From Mycobacteroides salmoniphilum (GTDB lineage Bacteria > Actinomycetota > Actinomycetes > Mycobacteriales > Mycobacteriaceae), in assembly GCF_004924335.1 (NCBI RefSeq), contig NZ_CP024633.1, positions 1,240,001 through 1,304,000 of the forward strand: 64,000 nt of DNA, written 5' to 3'. Below the pieces are notes generated by a model, which worked only from the letters and a program-made list of their open reading frames with translations, ran no database searches and was not told the origin of the DNA. How positions within the stretch are numbered: the first letter of the stretch is position 1; every line of letters begins with the position of its first letter. Shown here piece after piece: positions 36,403 through 45,199 of this stretch. The position numbers were made by a program, and so were the translations under genes.

Positions 36403-37584
36403 GTGAAGTTCCTGCACACCGCTGATTGGCAGCTCGGCATGACACGGCATTTCCTTGCCGGTGAAGCCCAGCCGCAGTACTCGGCCGCGCGCCGGGAGGC
36501 CGTCGCTTCTCTCGGCGAGGTTGCCGTGGCGCAGGGTTGCGATTTCATGGTGGTGTGCGGAGACGTGTTCGAGTCCAATCAGTTGGCCCCGCGCGTGATC
36601 AGTCAGGCACTGGAGGTGATGCGGGGCGTCGGTGTGGACATCTATCTGCTTCCTGGCAACCACGATCCCTTGGATGCGGCCTCGGTGTACACCAGCGAGC
36701 TGTTCTTGGCCGAAAAGCCCGCGAACGTCCACGTGCTCGATACCGCGGGCATCCATCAGGTGGCTGCCGGAGTTGAGTTGGTTGCCGTGCCGTGGCGATC
36801 GAAGGCGCCCACGCATGATCTCGTGGCCGAACAGCTGGAGGCTCTACCCGCCGACGGCACCCGGCGCATCGTGGTGGCCCATGGCGGTGTCGACGTTCTC
36901 GACCCCGACCCGACGAAGCCTGCGCTTATCGCGTTGAAGGCCGTCGAGGACGCTCTTGCCCGTGGTGCCGTCCATTACGTGGCGCTGGGTGATAAGCACT
37001 CCCGAACTCAGGTGGGTTCTAGTGGCCGTGTCTGGTACTCGGGCGCGCCTGAGGTCACCAACTATGACGATGTCGAATCCGATCCGGGACACGCCCTCGT
37101 GGTGAGTCTGGACGAAACGGGTGCGGTGCAGGTTGATGCCCATCATGTGGGTAGATGGCGGTTCGTCACGTTGCGGCGGTCGGTGGACAACGCGCGCGAT
37201 ATCGCCGATCTGGGACTCAACCTCGAACTGCTGCCCGACAAGGAGCGCACGGTGGTGCGCCTCGCTCTGACCGGCACGCTCAGCGTCACCGATAACGCCG
37301 TGCTGGAAGAGTGTCTGGACAAGTACACCCGGCTTTTCGCGAGCGTGCGGACGTGGGAGCGGCACACCGATATTGCGGTGGTACCTGCCGATGGAGAGTT
37401 CAGTGATCTCGGCGTTGGCGGTTTCGCCGAATCGGCGATCGCCGAGCTGAAGGAGATGGCGGCCGCCGACGGGGCATCATCGGCGGATGCCCAGGGGGCG
37501 CTGTCGTTGTTGCTGCGCCTCACCTCTCATGCCGGACGAGGCACTCCGGCGAAAGGCTCGTTGACACGAGGGTCGGCGGCGTGA
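36403..37584 (+). CDS. SbcD/Mre11-like metallophosphoesterase (Rv1277-like)
   Basis: A 393-aa calcineurin-like phosphoesterase. The metal-site motifs are visible in order: HTADWQLG (5-12), VVCGDVFESN, LPGNHDPLD, VVAHGG and ALGDKHS. The C-terminal part differs from E. coli SbcD. It probably acts as the nuclease subunit with the ATPase encoded next, in DNA end or hairpin processing. The GTG at 36403 has TAGACT (36391-36396) ending 6 nt upstream. It overlaps the next gene by 4 bp. Equivalent to Rv1277. Confidence 0.87.
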   Translation: MKFLHTADWQLGMTRHFLAGEAQPQYSAARREAVASLGEVAVAQGCDFMVVCGDVFESNQLAPRVISQALEVMRGVGVDIYLLPGNHDPLDAASVYTSELFLAEKPANVHVLDTAGIHQVAAGVELVAVPWRSKAPTHDLVAEQLEALPADGTRRIVVAHGGVDVLDPDPTKPALIALKAVEDALARGAVHYVALGDKHSRTQVGSSGRVWYSGAPEVTNYDDVESDPGHALVVSLDETGAVQVDAHHVGRWRFVTLRRSVDNARDIADLGLNLELLPDKERTVVRLALTGTLSVTDNAVLEECLDKYTRLFASVRTWERHTDIAVVPADGEFSDLGVGGFAESAIAELKEMAAADGASSADAQGALSLLLRLTSHAGRGTPAKGSLTRGSAA

Positions 37585-40205
37585 AGCTGCACCGCCTCTC
37601 GGTGACCAACTATCGCGGAATCGCCCATCGCGACATCACTTTTCCCGATCGCGGTGTTGTGGTCGTCAGCGGGGCGAACGAGATCGGCAAGACGTCCATG
37701 ATCGAGGCGCTTGACCTGCTGATCGAATCCAAAGATCGCTCCACCAAGAAGGATGTCAAGCAGGTCAAGCCCACCTTCGCCGATGTCGGCTCTGAGGTCG
37801 AGGCCGAAATCAGCTGTGGAGCTTTTCGATTCGTGTACCGCAAGCGTTTCCACAAGCGCGCCGAGACACACCTGACGATCATCGAGCCGCGCCGCGAGCA
37901 GCTCTCCGGCGATGAGGCGCATCAACGGGTGCTGGACATGCTGGATCAGTCCATTGACATGAACCTGTGGAAGGCGCAACGGGTCCTGCAGTCGGCGGGT
38001 GCGGGTGTGCTCGACTTGTCCTCGAGCGATGCGCTCACGCGTGCCCTGGATCTGGCTGCTGGGCAATCGGTTGCGCTCTCGGGCAGCGAGCCCGACCTGG
38101 TGGAGCGGATCGATGCTGAATACGCGCTGTACTTCACCGCGACCGGACGCCCTACCGGCGAGTGGGCCAAGGCCGACCTGCGACTGACCGCCGCCGAGGA
38201 CGCTCTTGTCACCGCCAACGCCGCCGTCGCAGAGGTCGATCAGCAGGTTCGCGAGCATGACGAGCTGACCCGAGAGCTGGCCACCGTCATCGCCGATCGT
38301 GCCGAGGTGAGTCGCCGCCTGGCTCCGTTAGAGCAAGCCTCCCAAGCTGTCTCGACACTGCTGCAGCAGCGCGATAACGCGACCGTGGTCGCGGAGGCAG
38401 CGCAAGCCGCAGCGGTGGCGGCACAGACCAAACGCGATGAGCGGGCACAGCTGGTTGCCGATATCCAGGCCCGCCGTGCCTCGATCGCTGGGCTCGCGGA
38501 GCACGCATCGGCCGCGAAGGAGGCGCACGAAACGGCACAGCAGCTGTCCGAGGCTGCCGAGACCGCCGCGACGCAAGCGACTCAAGCCATAGACGGCACC
38601 CGTGCCCAATTGGAGACGGCCCGAGACACGTTGGACCGCGCGCTCGCCCGGGACGAGGTGGACGGGCTGGCGGCCAGGGTGTCGCGTATCGACCTCACGA
38701 CCCGCCAGTTGACGTCGGTTGGCGAGGAGCTCTCGGCATTGGTCATCACGGCACAGTCTCTAGGGGCGATCGAGTCCGCGGTGCGCGCTGTCGGCATGGC
38801 AGAGGTCGCGCTGGACACGGCTTCGGCGCGGGTGGAGGTCCGGGCGCTTGCCGATGTCGACATCACTGTCAACGGCGAGCAGCTGCGGGTCGAGGCCGGA
38901 GAGCAGTGGGCGAGTGCGGCTGCTGACACCATCGAGATCACCGCTCCGGGTGTAGCGGTCACCCGAATCATTCCGGGGGCCAACGCGGCTCAACTGCGTG
39001 GCAACCTCGACGCCGCCCGCGCGGCGCTCGCCGCCGCACTGGCCACCGCCGGTGTTGCCGATGTCGGGCAGGCGCAGAAGCAGTATGAACGGCGTACCGA
39101 ACTCAATGCCGAACGCGACCGGTTGACAGCGCTACTCGATGGGCTGATGGGCTCGGACAACCTGGACACGTTACGGGAGAAGCTCAGCCGGTTGCGTGAG
39201 CTCGCACCGGAGGCCACCGGCTTATGGGATGCCATCGATCCGGCGCAGGCGCGCACCGAGGTCGCCCGGTTGGTAACCGAGGTGGAACGGCTGCAGGCCG
39301 AAGAGGTCACGCACCGCCAGGCCGTCCAGGTGGCCGGTCAGCGGCTCGCCGAGAAGTCCACCGAGGCAACGGTATTGCGGGAAAAGCAAGCCGCACGTGC
39401 CGAAGAGCTGGCCGCTGCGGAGCAGCGTCTTGCTCAGGTGCGGGCGTCGGCCTCCGATGATCTGCTGACCGAGCGCCATGATCAGGCGGTGCAAGCGGCG
39501 GACCTGACCGAGCGTCGTGTCATCGATCTCGTGAATCAGCTGGCCGCGCTGGAAGCCGACCGGGTGCGCACCGAACTCGCCGAAGTCTCCGTGCTGGCGC
39601 AGGGGCTGGATCAGCGGCACGAGTCGCTGCGGCATCGGCTGCGCGACATCGCGGTGCGGCTGGAGGTGTTTGGCAGACAGGGCCGCAAGGATCAACTGGA
39701 TGCCGCTGCCTCTGAACGGGAATACGCGGCAACGGAATTCACGCGGATAGGCGCCAAGGCCCGGGCCGTCGACACGCTGCGCTCAGTGATGTTGCGGCAC
39801 CGGGACGGTATGAGGTTGCGTTATGTCGACCCGTTCCGTGCGGAGCTGGAGCGGTTGGGCCGCATGGTTTTCGGCCCCACCTTCGAAGTGGATATCGACA
39901 GCGATCTGAGCATCCGCAGCCGGACATTGGAGGGCCGGACTGTTCCCTATGAGTCGCTATCGGGCGGCGCTAAGGAACAACTGGGCATCGTCGCGCGGCT
40001 GGCAAGTGCGGCGTTGGTGGCGCCGCAGGACGCGGTGCCCGTGATCATCGACGACGCGCTGGGCTTCACCGACAGCGACAGACTGGAGCGCATGGGGGAG
40101 GTGTTCGGCGCGGTGGGTACCGAGGCGCAGGTGATCGTGCTGACCTGCAGCCCCGACCGCTATGACGCGGTCACCGGGGCGCAGCGCATCAGCCTGTCGG
40201 CCTGA
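37581..40205 (+). CDS. SbcC/Rad50-like ATPase (Rv1278-like)
   Basis: An 874-aa SMC-like ATPase. Walker A is GANEIGKTS (31-39). A long coiled-coil middle (Ala/Glu/Arg/Gln-rich, about 200-740) follows. The signature is ESLSGGAKEQLGIVARLA and Walker B VPVIIDDALGFTD. I see no CxxC zinc hook at the coil apex and the arms are short, unlike Rad50/SbcC. The GTG overlaps the SbcD-like stop by 4 bp, so the two are a coupled complex. Equivalent to Rv1278. Confidence 0.88.
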   Translation: MKLHRLSVTNYRGIAHRDITFPDRGVVVVSGANEIGKTSMIEALDLLIESKDRSTKKDVKQVKPTFADVGSEVEAEISCGAFRFVYRKRFHKRAETHLTIIEPRREQLSGDEAHQRVLDMLDQSIDMNLWKAQRVLQSAGAGVLDLSSSDALTRALDLAAGQSVALSGSEPDLVERIDAEYALYFTATGRPTGEWAKADLRLTAAEDALVTANAAVAEVDQQVREHDELTRELATVIADRAEVSRRLAPLEQASQAVSTLLQQRDNATVVAEAAQAAAVAAQTKRDERAQLVADIQARRASIAGLAEHASAAKEAHETAQQLSEAAETAATQATQAIDGTRAQLETARDTLDRALARDEVDGLAARVSRIDLTTRQLTSVGEELSALVITAQSLGAIESAVRAVGMAEVALDTASARVEVRALADVDITVNGEQLRVEAGEQWASAAADTIEITAPGVAVTRIIPGANAAQLRGNLDAARAALAAALATAGVADVGQAQKQYERRTELNAERDRLTALLDGLMGSDNLDTLREKLSRLRELAPEATGLWDAIDPAQARTEVARLVTEVERLQAEEVTHRQAVQVAGQRLAEKSTEATVLREKQAARAEELAAAEQRLAQVRASASDDLLTERHDQAVQAADLTERRVIDLVNQLAALEADRVRTELAEVSVLAQGLDQRHESLRHRLRDIAVRLEVFGRQGRKDQLDAAASEREYAATEFTRIGAKARAVDTLRSVMLRHRDGMRLRYVDPFRAELERLGRMVFGPTFEVDIDSDLSIRSRTLEGRTVPYESLSGGAKEQLGIVARLASAALVAPQDAVPVIIDDALGFTDSDRLERMGEVFGAVGTEAQVIVLTCSPDRYDAVTGAQRISLSA

Positions 40206-40231
40206 GCGAGCCGGCAGACCTTCCGGACCCC

Positions 40232-41449
40232 TTAAAAATAGGCGTTCGCGGGAAGCGGCGTGCCGTGCAGCAGGTTCTGGCCGATTACCCGGGCCTTGTA
40301 GTGCACCGGATTGTGCAGGCTGATGGTCCGGATGTTGCGCCAATGCCGGTCCAGGTTACGGCTCCGGCTCGAGGCGCTGGCGCCACCCAGATCCAGCAGT
40401 TTGGTGGCGGCATCGAGTGCGACGGCATCGATGTGTACTTTCGCTTTGGCAACCGCTAGCTGTGCCTCCTCGGCCAGCTGCGCATCGGGGACTCCGTCGC
40501 GCAAGGATGCGGTGGCGGCGTCAATGGCATCGGCCGCGGCGAGAACCGCTGCCTCCGCGGCGAAGGCGCTCGCGCTCAGCTCGCCGAGGGTGCGCTGCAG
40601 CAGTGGATCGTCGACCGGACGTTCGGTGAGAGCATGGCTGAAATTACGTTGGCGGGAGCGCAACAGCGCCACACCGTCGTCCACGACCGACCGCAGCACA
40701 CCGGCGATTATCGCCAGGATGTACAGCTGTAGCGAGGCGTACTGCGTGGTGGGCACCGCGGCCGCGTCATACGGTGCTTCGGAAAGGATTTCTTCCTCGG
40801 CGACGTCAACCTGCGTGAAGATGGTGGTCCCGGTCCCGGTCCGTCGCTGGCCGAACCCGTCCCAGTCGTCCACCAGCCGCACTCCGTCACGATCACCGGG
40901 GACAATGACCGATGCCACCGAGTCGCGGTCGGTGGTCGCGGTGACCGTGAGGTAGTCCGCGAACAATGTCCCGGTGCTGTAGAACTTCTCACCGTTCAAG
41001 CGATATCCATGACCGGCCGGCAGCAGCCGGGTGTTGAACACCAGGCTGCCGACGGCCAATGCACCCTTCTCGCTGAACGCATTGGCGAAGAGATTGCCCT
41101 CGTTCACCTTGGTCAGCCAGGCAGCAGACGACGGATCCGACAGCGTGCGCAGTCGTTCCTCGACGAACCAGAAGTGGGTGCGGAAGATGTGCGCGACGAT
41201 GGGGTCGGCCTGCGCGAGATCGATGATGGTGGAAAAGAGCTGCCGCACAGACAGTCCCGCCCCGCCGAGCTCGACGGGGATGCGCAGCCGTCCGATCCCC
41301 GCCTCCTTGAGTAGCCGAACCTGGTCGAAGGGATTCTCGTCGGCAAGATCGCGATCCCGCGCCCCGCTCGCCACCTGGGCGAGCAGATTCCGGTAGGTCT
41401 CGGTGCCGGGCAGCGCGCGGATGTCGAGGACTGACGGAGCGGAAGTCAT
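40232..41449 (-). CDS. DszC/SfnB-type flavin-dependent monooxygenase (acyl-CoA dehydrogenase fold)
   Basis: A 405-aa protein of the acyl-CoA dehydrogenase fold. The blocks LNGEKFYSTGTLFADYLTV, WDGFGQRRTGTGTT and SLHNPVHYKARVIGQNLLHG are typical of the two-component monooxygenases DszC, SfnB and relatives, which use FMNH2 rather than acyl-CoA. It would need a flavin reductase, not seen nearby. A role in sulfur scavenging from organosulfur compounds is possible, but similar proteins hydroxylate other substrates. TAGAAC lies 6 nt before the ATG, a near match to the leaderless pattern. It is absent from the M. tuberculosis order. Confidence 0.82.
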   Translation of the reverse strand: MTSAPSVLDIRALPGTETYRNLLAQVASGARDRDLADENPFDQVRLLKEAGIGRLRIPVELGGAGLSVRQLFSTIIDLAQADPIVAHIFRTHFWFVEERLRTLSDPSSAAWLTKVNEGNLFANAFSEKGALAVGSLVFNTRLLPAGHGYRLNGEKFYSTGTLFADYLTVTATTDRDSVASVIVPGDRDGVRLVDDWDGFGQRRTGTGTTIFTQVDVAEEEILSEAPYDAAAVPTTQYASLQLYILAIIAGVLRSVVDDGVALLRSRQRNFSHALTERPVDDPLLQRTLGELSASAFAAEAAVLAAADAIDAATASLRDGVPDAQLAEEAQLAVAKAKVHIDAVALDAATKLLDLGGASASSRSRNLDRHWRNIRTISLHNPVHYKARVIGQNLLHGTPLPANAYF

Positions 41450-41526
41450 GTCTTCGTTCTACGCAGCATGCCCATGGCCGGCATCGCTTTGAATCAGCCA
41501 GAACCGAAGCGGCAATATGGGTCACG

Positions 41527-41904
41527 ATGATTCGGATAGTTCAGTCCTGTTTGTGGTGCCTTCGCTGGCTCACGCTGTTGGGTGCCTTCGCGGTCGCCTG
41601 CCTGCTGTTGTTCACACCCGGTGGCGCCGTCCCGTCGGGTCCGCCGGGAGCGGACAAGGTGGCACACGTTCTGATCTTCGCGATGTTGGCGGTGTCTTCG
41701 CGTTTTGCGAGGATCGGCGAGAAAATCACGCTGGCATGGGTTCTGGCCTTCGCCGCGTGTTCGGAGGTGATTCAGGCACTGTGGGTTCCGCACCGCGACG
41801 GGAGCCTGCTGGATCTGCTCGCCGATGCGGTCGGACTGCTCACGGGCCTGTGGTTGTGGCAGAAGACTCGTGGTCAGTGTCGGCGTTGGTCGGCTTCGGA
41901 ATGA
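41527..41904 (+). CDS. VanZ-like membrane protein
   Basis: A 125-aa protein with three to four TM segments. DKVAHVLIFAMLA and EVIQALWVPHRDGSLLDLLADAVG are the VanZ-family signature. VanZ-like proteins confer low-level teicoplanin resistance in enterococci; in mycobacteria the role is unknown. It is divergent from the monooxygenase gene. Its last 65 bp overlap the TetR gene on the other strand. Confidence 0.82.
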   Translation: MIRIVQSCLWCLRWLTLLGAFAVACLLLFTPGGAVPSGPPGADKVAHVLIFAMLAVSSRFARIGEKITLAWVLAFAACSEVIQALWVPHRDGSLLDLLADAVGLLTGLWLWQKTRGQCRRWSASE

Positions 41905-42523
41905 CGGTCGTGATAGTGCCGGTGTGAGCCAGCCCGCTGGTGACCAGGTCCAATTGGCGCAGCGCGCGATTCAGGGCGGCGTTCGCGTCAGCCTCGGTGG
42001 GATGATCGGTGTCCACCAACATGCCGATCGTGCTCAGGATCGAGCCCGCGATGAGCTCCGCCGCGATCTCAAGATCCTCGGTGGTGTGATGGTTCGTCGC
42101 CGGGTTGCGTGCCAGCTCCACCACCACGTCGTTGGTGAGCATGCGCATTTCGTTGTTGATGGCTCGCCGCACCTGAGGCGAGCCGCCATGACGTTCACGT
42201 ACCAGAAACCGGAAGTTGTTCGTGTGCTCGCTCACGCGGTCGACCATGAGACCGAGAATCTTGGCAGGGTTATCACTGCCCACCTCGCGTCGGGCCTGAC
42301 GAAAGGTGTCGCGAAGCACACGGACACTCTCCTCGGCCAAGACCGTACCGAGGTCCTCCATCGATTCGAAGTGCCGATAGAACGCGGTGGGAACCAGACC
42401 CGCGGATCTGGCCACCTCGCGCAGACTTACGGCGGCGAAGCCACGCACCTTGAGGAGATCCAAGGTCCCGTCGAGCAATGCGCGGCGGGTGTGCAACTTC
42501 TTCTCGGCACGACTATGGCGCAT
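41840..42523 (-). CDS. TetR-family regulator, FabR/DesT-like
   Basis: A 227-aa regulator. The HTH (TRRALLDGTLDLLKVRGFAA, VSLREVARSAGLVPTAFYRHF) closely resembles FabR and DesT, which control unsaturated-fatty-acid genes by sensing acyl-CoA. A Thr/Asp-rich tail follows. The ATG at 42523 has TACACT (42531-42536) ending 7 nt upstream, and that hexamer lies in a palindrome, so autoregulation is likely. The divergent acidic protein and P450 genes are candidate targets. Confidence 0.85.
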   Translation of the reverse strand: MRHSRAEKKLHTRRALLDGTLDLLKVRGFAAVSLREVARSAGLVPTAFYRHFESMEDLGTVLAEESVRVLRDTFRQARREVGSDNPAKILGLMVDRVSEHTNNFRFLVRERHGGSPQVRRAINNEMRMLTNDVVVELARNPATNHHTTEDLEIAAELIAGSILSTIGMLVDTDHPTEADANAALNRALRQLDLVTSGLAHTGTITTVIPKPTNADTDHESSATTTGP

Positions 42524-42530
42524 ACCTGTC

Positions 42531-42548
42531 AGTGTACGGGCGTACTCT
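42531..42548. promoter_or_regulatory. FabR/DesT-like operator over the TetR -10
   Basis: AGTGTACG (42531-42538) and CGTACTCT (42541-42548) form an 8-bp inverted repeat with one mismatch around GG. The left arm contains the -10 hexamer of the TetR gene. The AGTGTACG half-site recalls FabR/DesT sites. Binding is inferred. Confidence 0.55.
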
Positions 42549-42561
42549 TATTGCTTGACCT

Positions 42562-42575
42562 GTTTCGTTCGAAAC
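42562..42575. promoter_or_regulatory. Second palindrome in the TetR/acidic-protein spacer
   Basis: GTTTCG (42562-42567) and CGAAAC (42570-42575) are perfect 6-bp arms around TT. It lies 14 bp from the first palindrome in the same divergent spacer. It could serve another regulator or the rightward promoter. Confidence 0.4.
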
Positions 42576-42678
42576 CGCGTTGATGTCTGGTATTGACAGG
42601 TTCATCTACGTTACGCACACTGATCTCAGTGCACGATTGTTCACTATTTAGCCACCGAATTCGAAGGGGCAGTGCAGC

Positions 42679-43059
42679 ATGGTGGGACCTGTTGAGCGCA
42701 ACGTCAACGTCGTCCAGGAAGTCGTGGAGTCGGTCGGGTCGCGTGTCGGCCGGATCATCCGCATCATCACGCGGACGGTGGGAGAAGTTGGGCGCGAGGT
42801 GAGCGGTGTCGTGGCTGACGGGTTCGAAATCGCGGAGGCCAGCAAGCGGGCGCGTGCCGATCAAGAGCGGTGGGACGCCAAGGACCTGACCGAGGATGAC
42901 GATGTCGACCGCGTCGATGAGGATGTCGCCGCTGCTGACGACGCTGACGCCGATGATGGCATCGCCGAGGACGAGATCGACGCCGTGGTGGAAGAGGTGA
43001 CTTCCGAGCCAGAGGTTGACGAGGCACGCGACGGCGCCTCGGAGCAGGAACGGGTCTAA
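42679..43059 (+). CDS. Acidic 126-aa protein upstream of a P450, unknown function
   Basis: A protein with a helical amphipathic first half (NVVQEVVESVGSRVGRIIRI, then ITRTVGEVGREVSGVVADGF) and a strongly acidic, Asp/Glu/Ala-rich second half from about residue 70. AAGGGG lies 9 nt before the ATG. The stop is 2 nt before the GTG of the P450 gene, so translation is coupled. It has no Fe-S cysteines and is not a ferredoxin. It may associate with membranes through the helical half. No family is recognised. Confidence 0.72.
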   Translation: MVGPVERNVNVVQEVVESVGSRVGRIIRIITRTVGEVGREVSGVVADGFEIAEASKRARADQERWDAKDLTEDDDVDRVDEDVAAADDADADDGIAEDEIDAVVEEVTSEPEVDEARDGASEQERV

Positions 43060-43061
43060 TC

Positions 43062-44621
43062 GTGTCGGCTCCAGCGTTGCAGCCAGAACCCCTTTCCACG
43101 CTGCCACCCGCGGAGATCGGTGCATGTCCGCTCAATCATGACCTTTACCCGGGTGGCCCGACGTTCCTGCGGTGGCACGACACCAAGGTCGGCTATCTGA
43201 AGTCATGGCGTATGGCCCTGGGTGCGGTCTGGTCCACGTACCGGCACACCATCTCCGAGTACATCGCGGACCTGCCCGGCCAGGATGATGTCATCGTCGC
43301 CCGCGCACCGATGCGGAAGATGGTCATCGTCCGAAACCCCGAGTTGGCGCGCCACGTCTTGGTGGCGAATCAGGACAACTACATCAAGAGTGCCGAATAT
43401 GACTTGCTGGCCGTGGGTTTCGGCCGGGGTCTGGTGACCGACCTCAATGAAGGGCTATGGAACCGCAACCGGCGGTTGGTGCAGCCGATCTTCGCCAAGC
43501 GTCAGGTCGACCTGTTCGCCCCCCAGATGGCCGAAGCGTCAGCGCGCACCCTCGCACGTTGGGACGTGCTACACGAGCAGGGTAAGGCGGTCGATGTCAC
43601 CGCCGAGATGAATTACCTCACCATGGATATCGTCGCGCAGACCATGTTCGGCATCGACCTGGCCGGTGATATGGCCGAGAAGATGCGGATCAGTTTTGCG
43701 CGACTGCTCAAGCTCTTCGGCGTGGGTTTCATCGTTGGGGCCTCGCCCCCGTTGCGATGGCTGGTGGACAAGCTGGCCACTCACGGACCCGACGAATTGT
43801 CAGCGCACACACCGCGTCTGGCTATCCGGGCATTGCGTATCGGGGCATCGGTCGTCGCCCCGAAGACGATGCGGGGGCTGCGCTGGGTGGAGAACACCAT
43901 CGACCAGCTGATCGCCGACCACCGCAGTGGGCGGATTACCCGGCAGGACAACTTGCTTGCGCTACTGATGGCCGCCGAAGATCCCGAGACTGGGGCGAGG
44001 TACACGGACCTGGAGATTCGTGACGAGCTGATGACCTTCCTGGGTGCGGGGTTCGAGACGACGGCTGCCGCGCTCGCCTGGACCTGGTATCTGTTGTCCC
44101 GCAACCCCGATGCCCGCGCCAAGCTCGGTGAGGAGGTCGACCGGGTGCTCGAGGGCCGGCTGCCGACGGCCGCTGATGTGGAGAACTTGCCGTGGACCAT
44201 GGCGGTGATCAACGAGGCCATGCGGGTGTACCCGCCGATCATCGGTCTGGCGCGGTCTGCCAAGGAGGATGATGTGTTGGGTACTTACCCGATACCCGCT
44301 GGGACGACTGTCGCGGTTCTCATTGAGGGCATCCACCGCAACGAGCGGGTGTGGGAGAACGTGGAGAAATTCGATCCTTCACGTTTCCTCAAGGAGAACC
44401 TTCAGCCCGAACAACGCAAGGCGCACATGCCCTTTGGTGCGGGCAAGCGCATGTGCATCGCCTCGGGGTTCGCGAACCTGGAAGCCGTCATCGGGATCGC
44501 TTCGCTGGCCCAGGCATATGAATTGGATCTGGTGCCGGGTCAGAAGCCACGCCGCGAGGTGACTTTCACCGGTGGCCCCGAAGGCGAGATCCGCATGCAG
44601 CTGCGCAAACGGCACGCCTGA
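43062..44621 (+). CDS. Cytochrome P450 (eukaryote-like class) with variant heme motif
   Basis: A 519-aa P450, longer than most bacterial ones. The I-helix is LGAGFETTAAALAWTW, the ExxR helix INEAMRVYPP and the heme loop FGAGKRMCIASG, Cys at about 465. The residue two after Cys is Ala where most P450s have Gly. The N-terminus is not a membrane anchor. It follows an acidic protein gene by 2 nt and is followed after 3 nt by an HD-domain gene. The subfamily and substrate cannot be assigned from sequence alone. Confidence 0.88.
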   Translation: MSAPALQPEPLSTLPPAEIGACPLNHDLYPGGPTFLRWHDTKVGYLKSWRMALGAVWSTYRHTISEYIADLPGQDDVIVARAPMRKMVIVRNPELARHVLVANQDNYIKSAEYDLLAVGFGRGLVTDLNEGLWNRNRRLVQPIFAKRQVDLFAPQMAEASARTLARWDVLHEQGKAVDVTAEMNYLTMDIVAQTMFGIDLAGDMAEKMRISFARLLKLFGVGFIVGASPPLRWLVDKLATHGPDELSAHTPRLAIRALRIGASVVAPKTMRGLRWVENTIDQLIADHRSGRITRQDNLLALLMAAEDPETGARYTDLEIRDELMTFLGAGFETTAAALAWTWYLLSRNPDARAKLGEEVDRVLEGRLPTAADVENLPWTMAVINEAMRVYPPIIGLARSAKEDDVLGTYPIPAGTTVAVLIEGIHRNERVWENVEKFDPSRFLKENLQPEQRKAHMPFGAGKRMCIASGFANLEAVIGIASLAQAYELDLVPGQKPRREVTFTGGPEGEIRMQLRKRHA

Positions 44622-44624
44622 CGG

Positions 44625-45194
44625 GTGATGACGGTACTCACCGACGAGCTCCGCTCGGATCTGTTGCGCCGATGGTCCGAGCCGCACCGGCGTCACCACG
44701 ATGTTGTGCACCTACGCGAGGTGCTCGACGCGGTGGATCTGCTCGCGCAGGACGGCGCGCTCTTCGATCGCGAACCCGTCGAGCTGGCGGCGTGGTTCCA
44801 CGACGCGGTGTATGAGATCGGTCGGGCAGACAACGAGCGACAATCCGCGGAACTGGCCCGGGAGCTGTTGCCTCCCAGCATCGGTGACGAAGTGGCGCGC
44901 TTGGTCGTGCTCACCGAGACGCATCGCGTCGAGCCGGACGATGGCAACGGTGCCGTGCTCAGCGATGCGGATCTCTCGGTGCTTGGCGCATCGGCAGATC
45001 GCTACGTGCGATATGTCGATGCGGTACGTGAGGAGTACGCGTCGGTTCCCGACGAGGTGTTCCGGCCCGAACGTGCGCGGGTGTTAGGTGCGCTGCTGGA
45101 CAAGGACGAGCTCTTTCATACCGAGGCGGGCAGGGCGCGTTGGGAAGCGGCCGCGCGACGCAATGTTGAGGCGGAGCTGCGCAGGCTTGTCTGA
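44625..45194 (+). CDS. HD-domain metal-dependent phosphohydrolase-like protein
   Basis: A 189-aa protein of the HD superfamily. RRHHDVVHLREVLDAV supplies a metal His, AAWFHDAVYEIGR the HD pair and LSDADLSVLGA a later Asp. Related bacterial proteins are predicted hydrolases of unknown substrate. GTG at 44625 or ATG at 44628 both follow the P450 stop closely, so it is probably in the same operon. It is convergent with CYP138 five bases downstream. Confidence 0.82.
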   Translation: MMTVLTDELRSDLLRRWSEPHRRHHDVVHLREVLDAVDLLAQDGALFDREPVELAAWFHDAVYEIGRADNERQSAELARELLPPSIGDEVARLVVLTETHRVEPDDGNGAVLSDADLSVLGASADRYVRYVDAVREEYASVPDEVFRPERARVLGALLDKDELFHTEAGRARWEAAARRNVEAELRRLV

Positions 45195-45199
45195 CGGTG

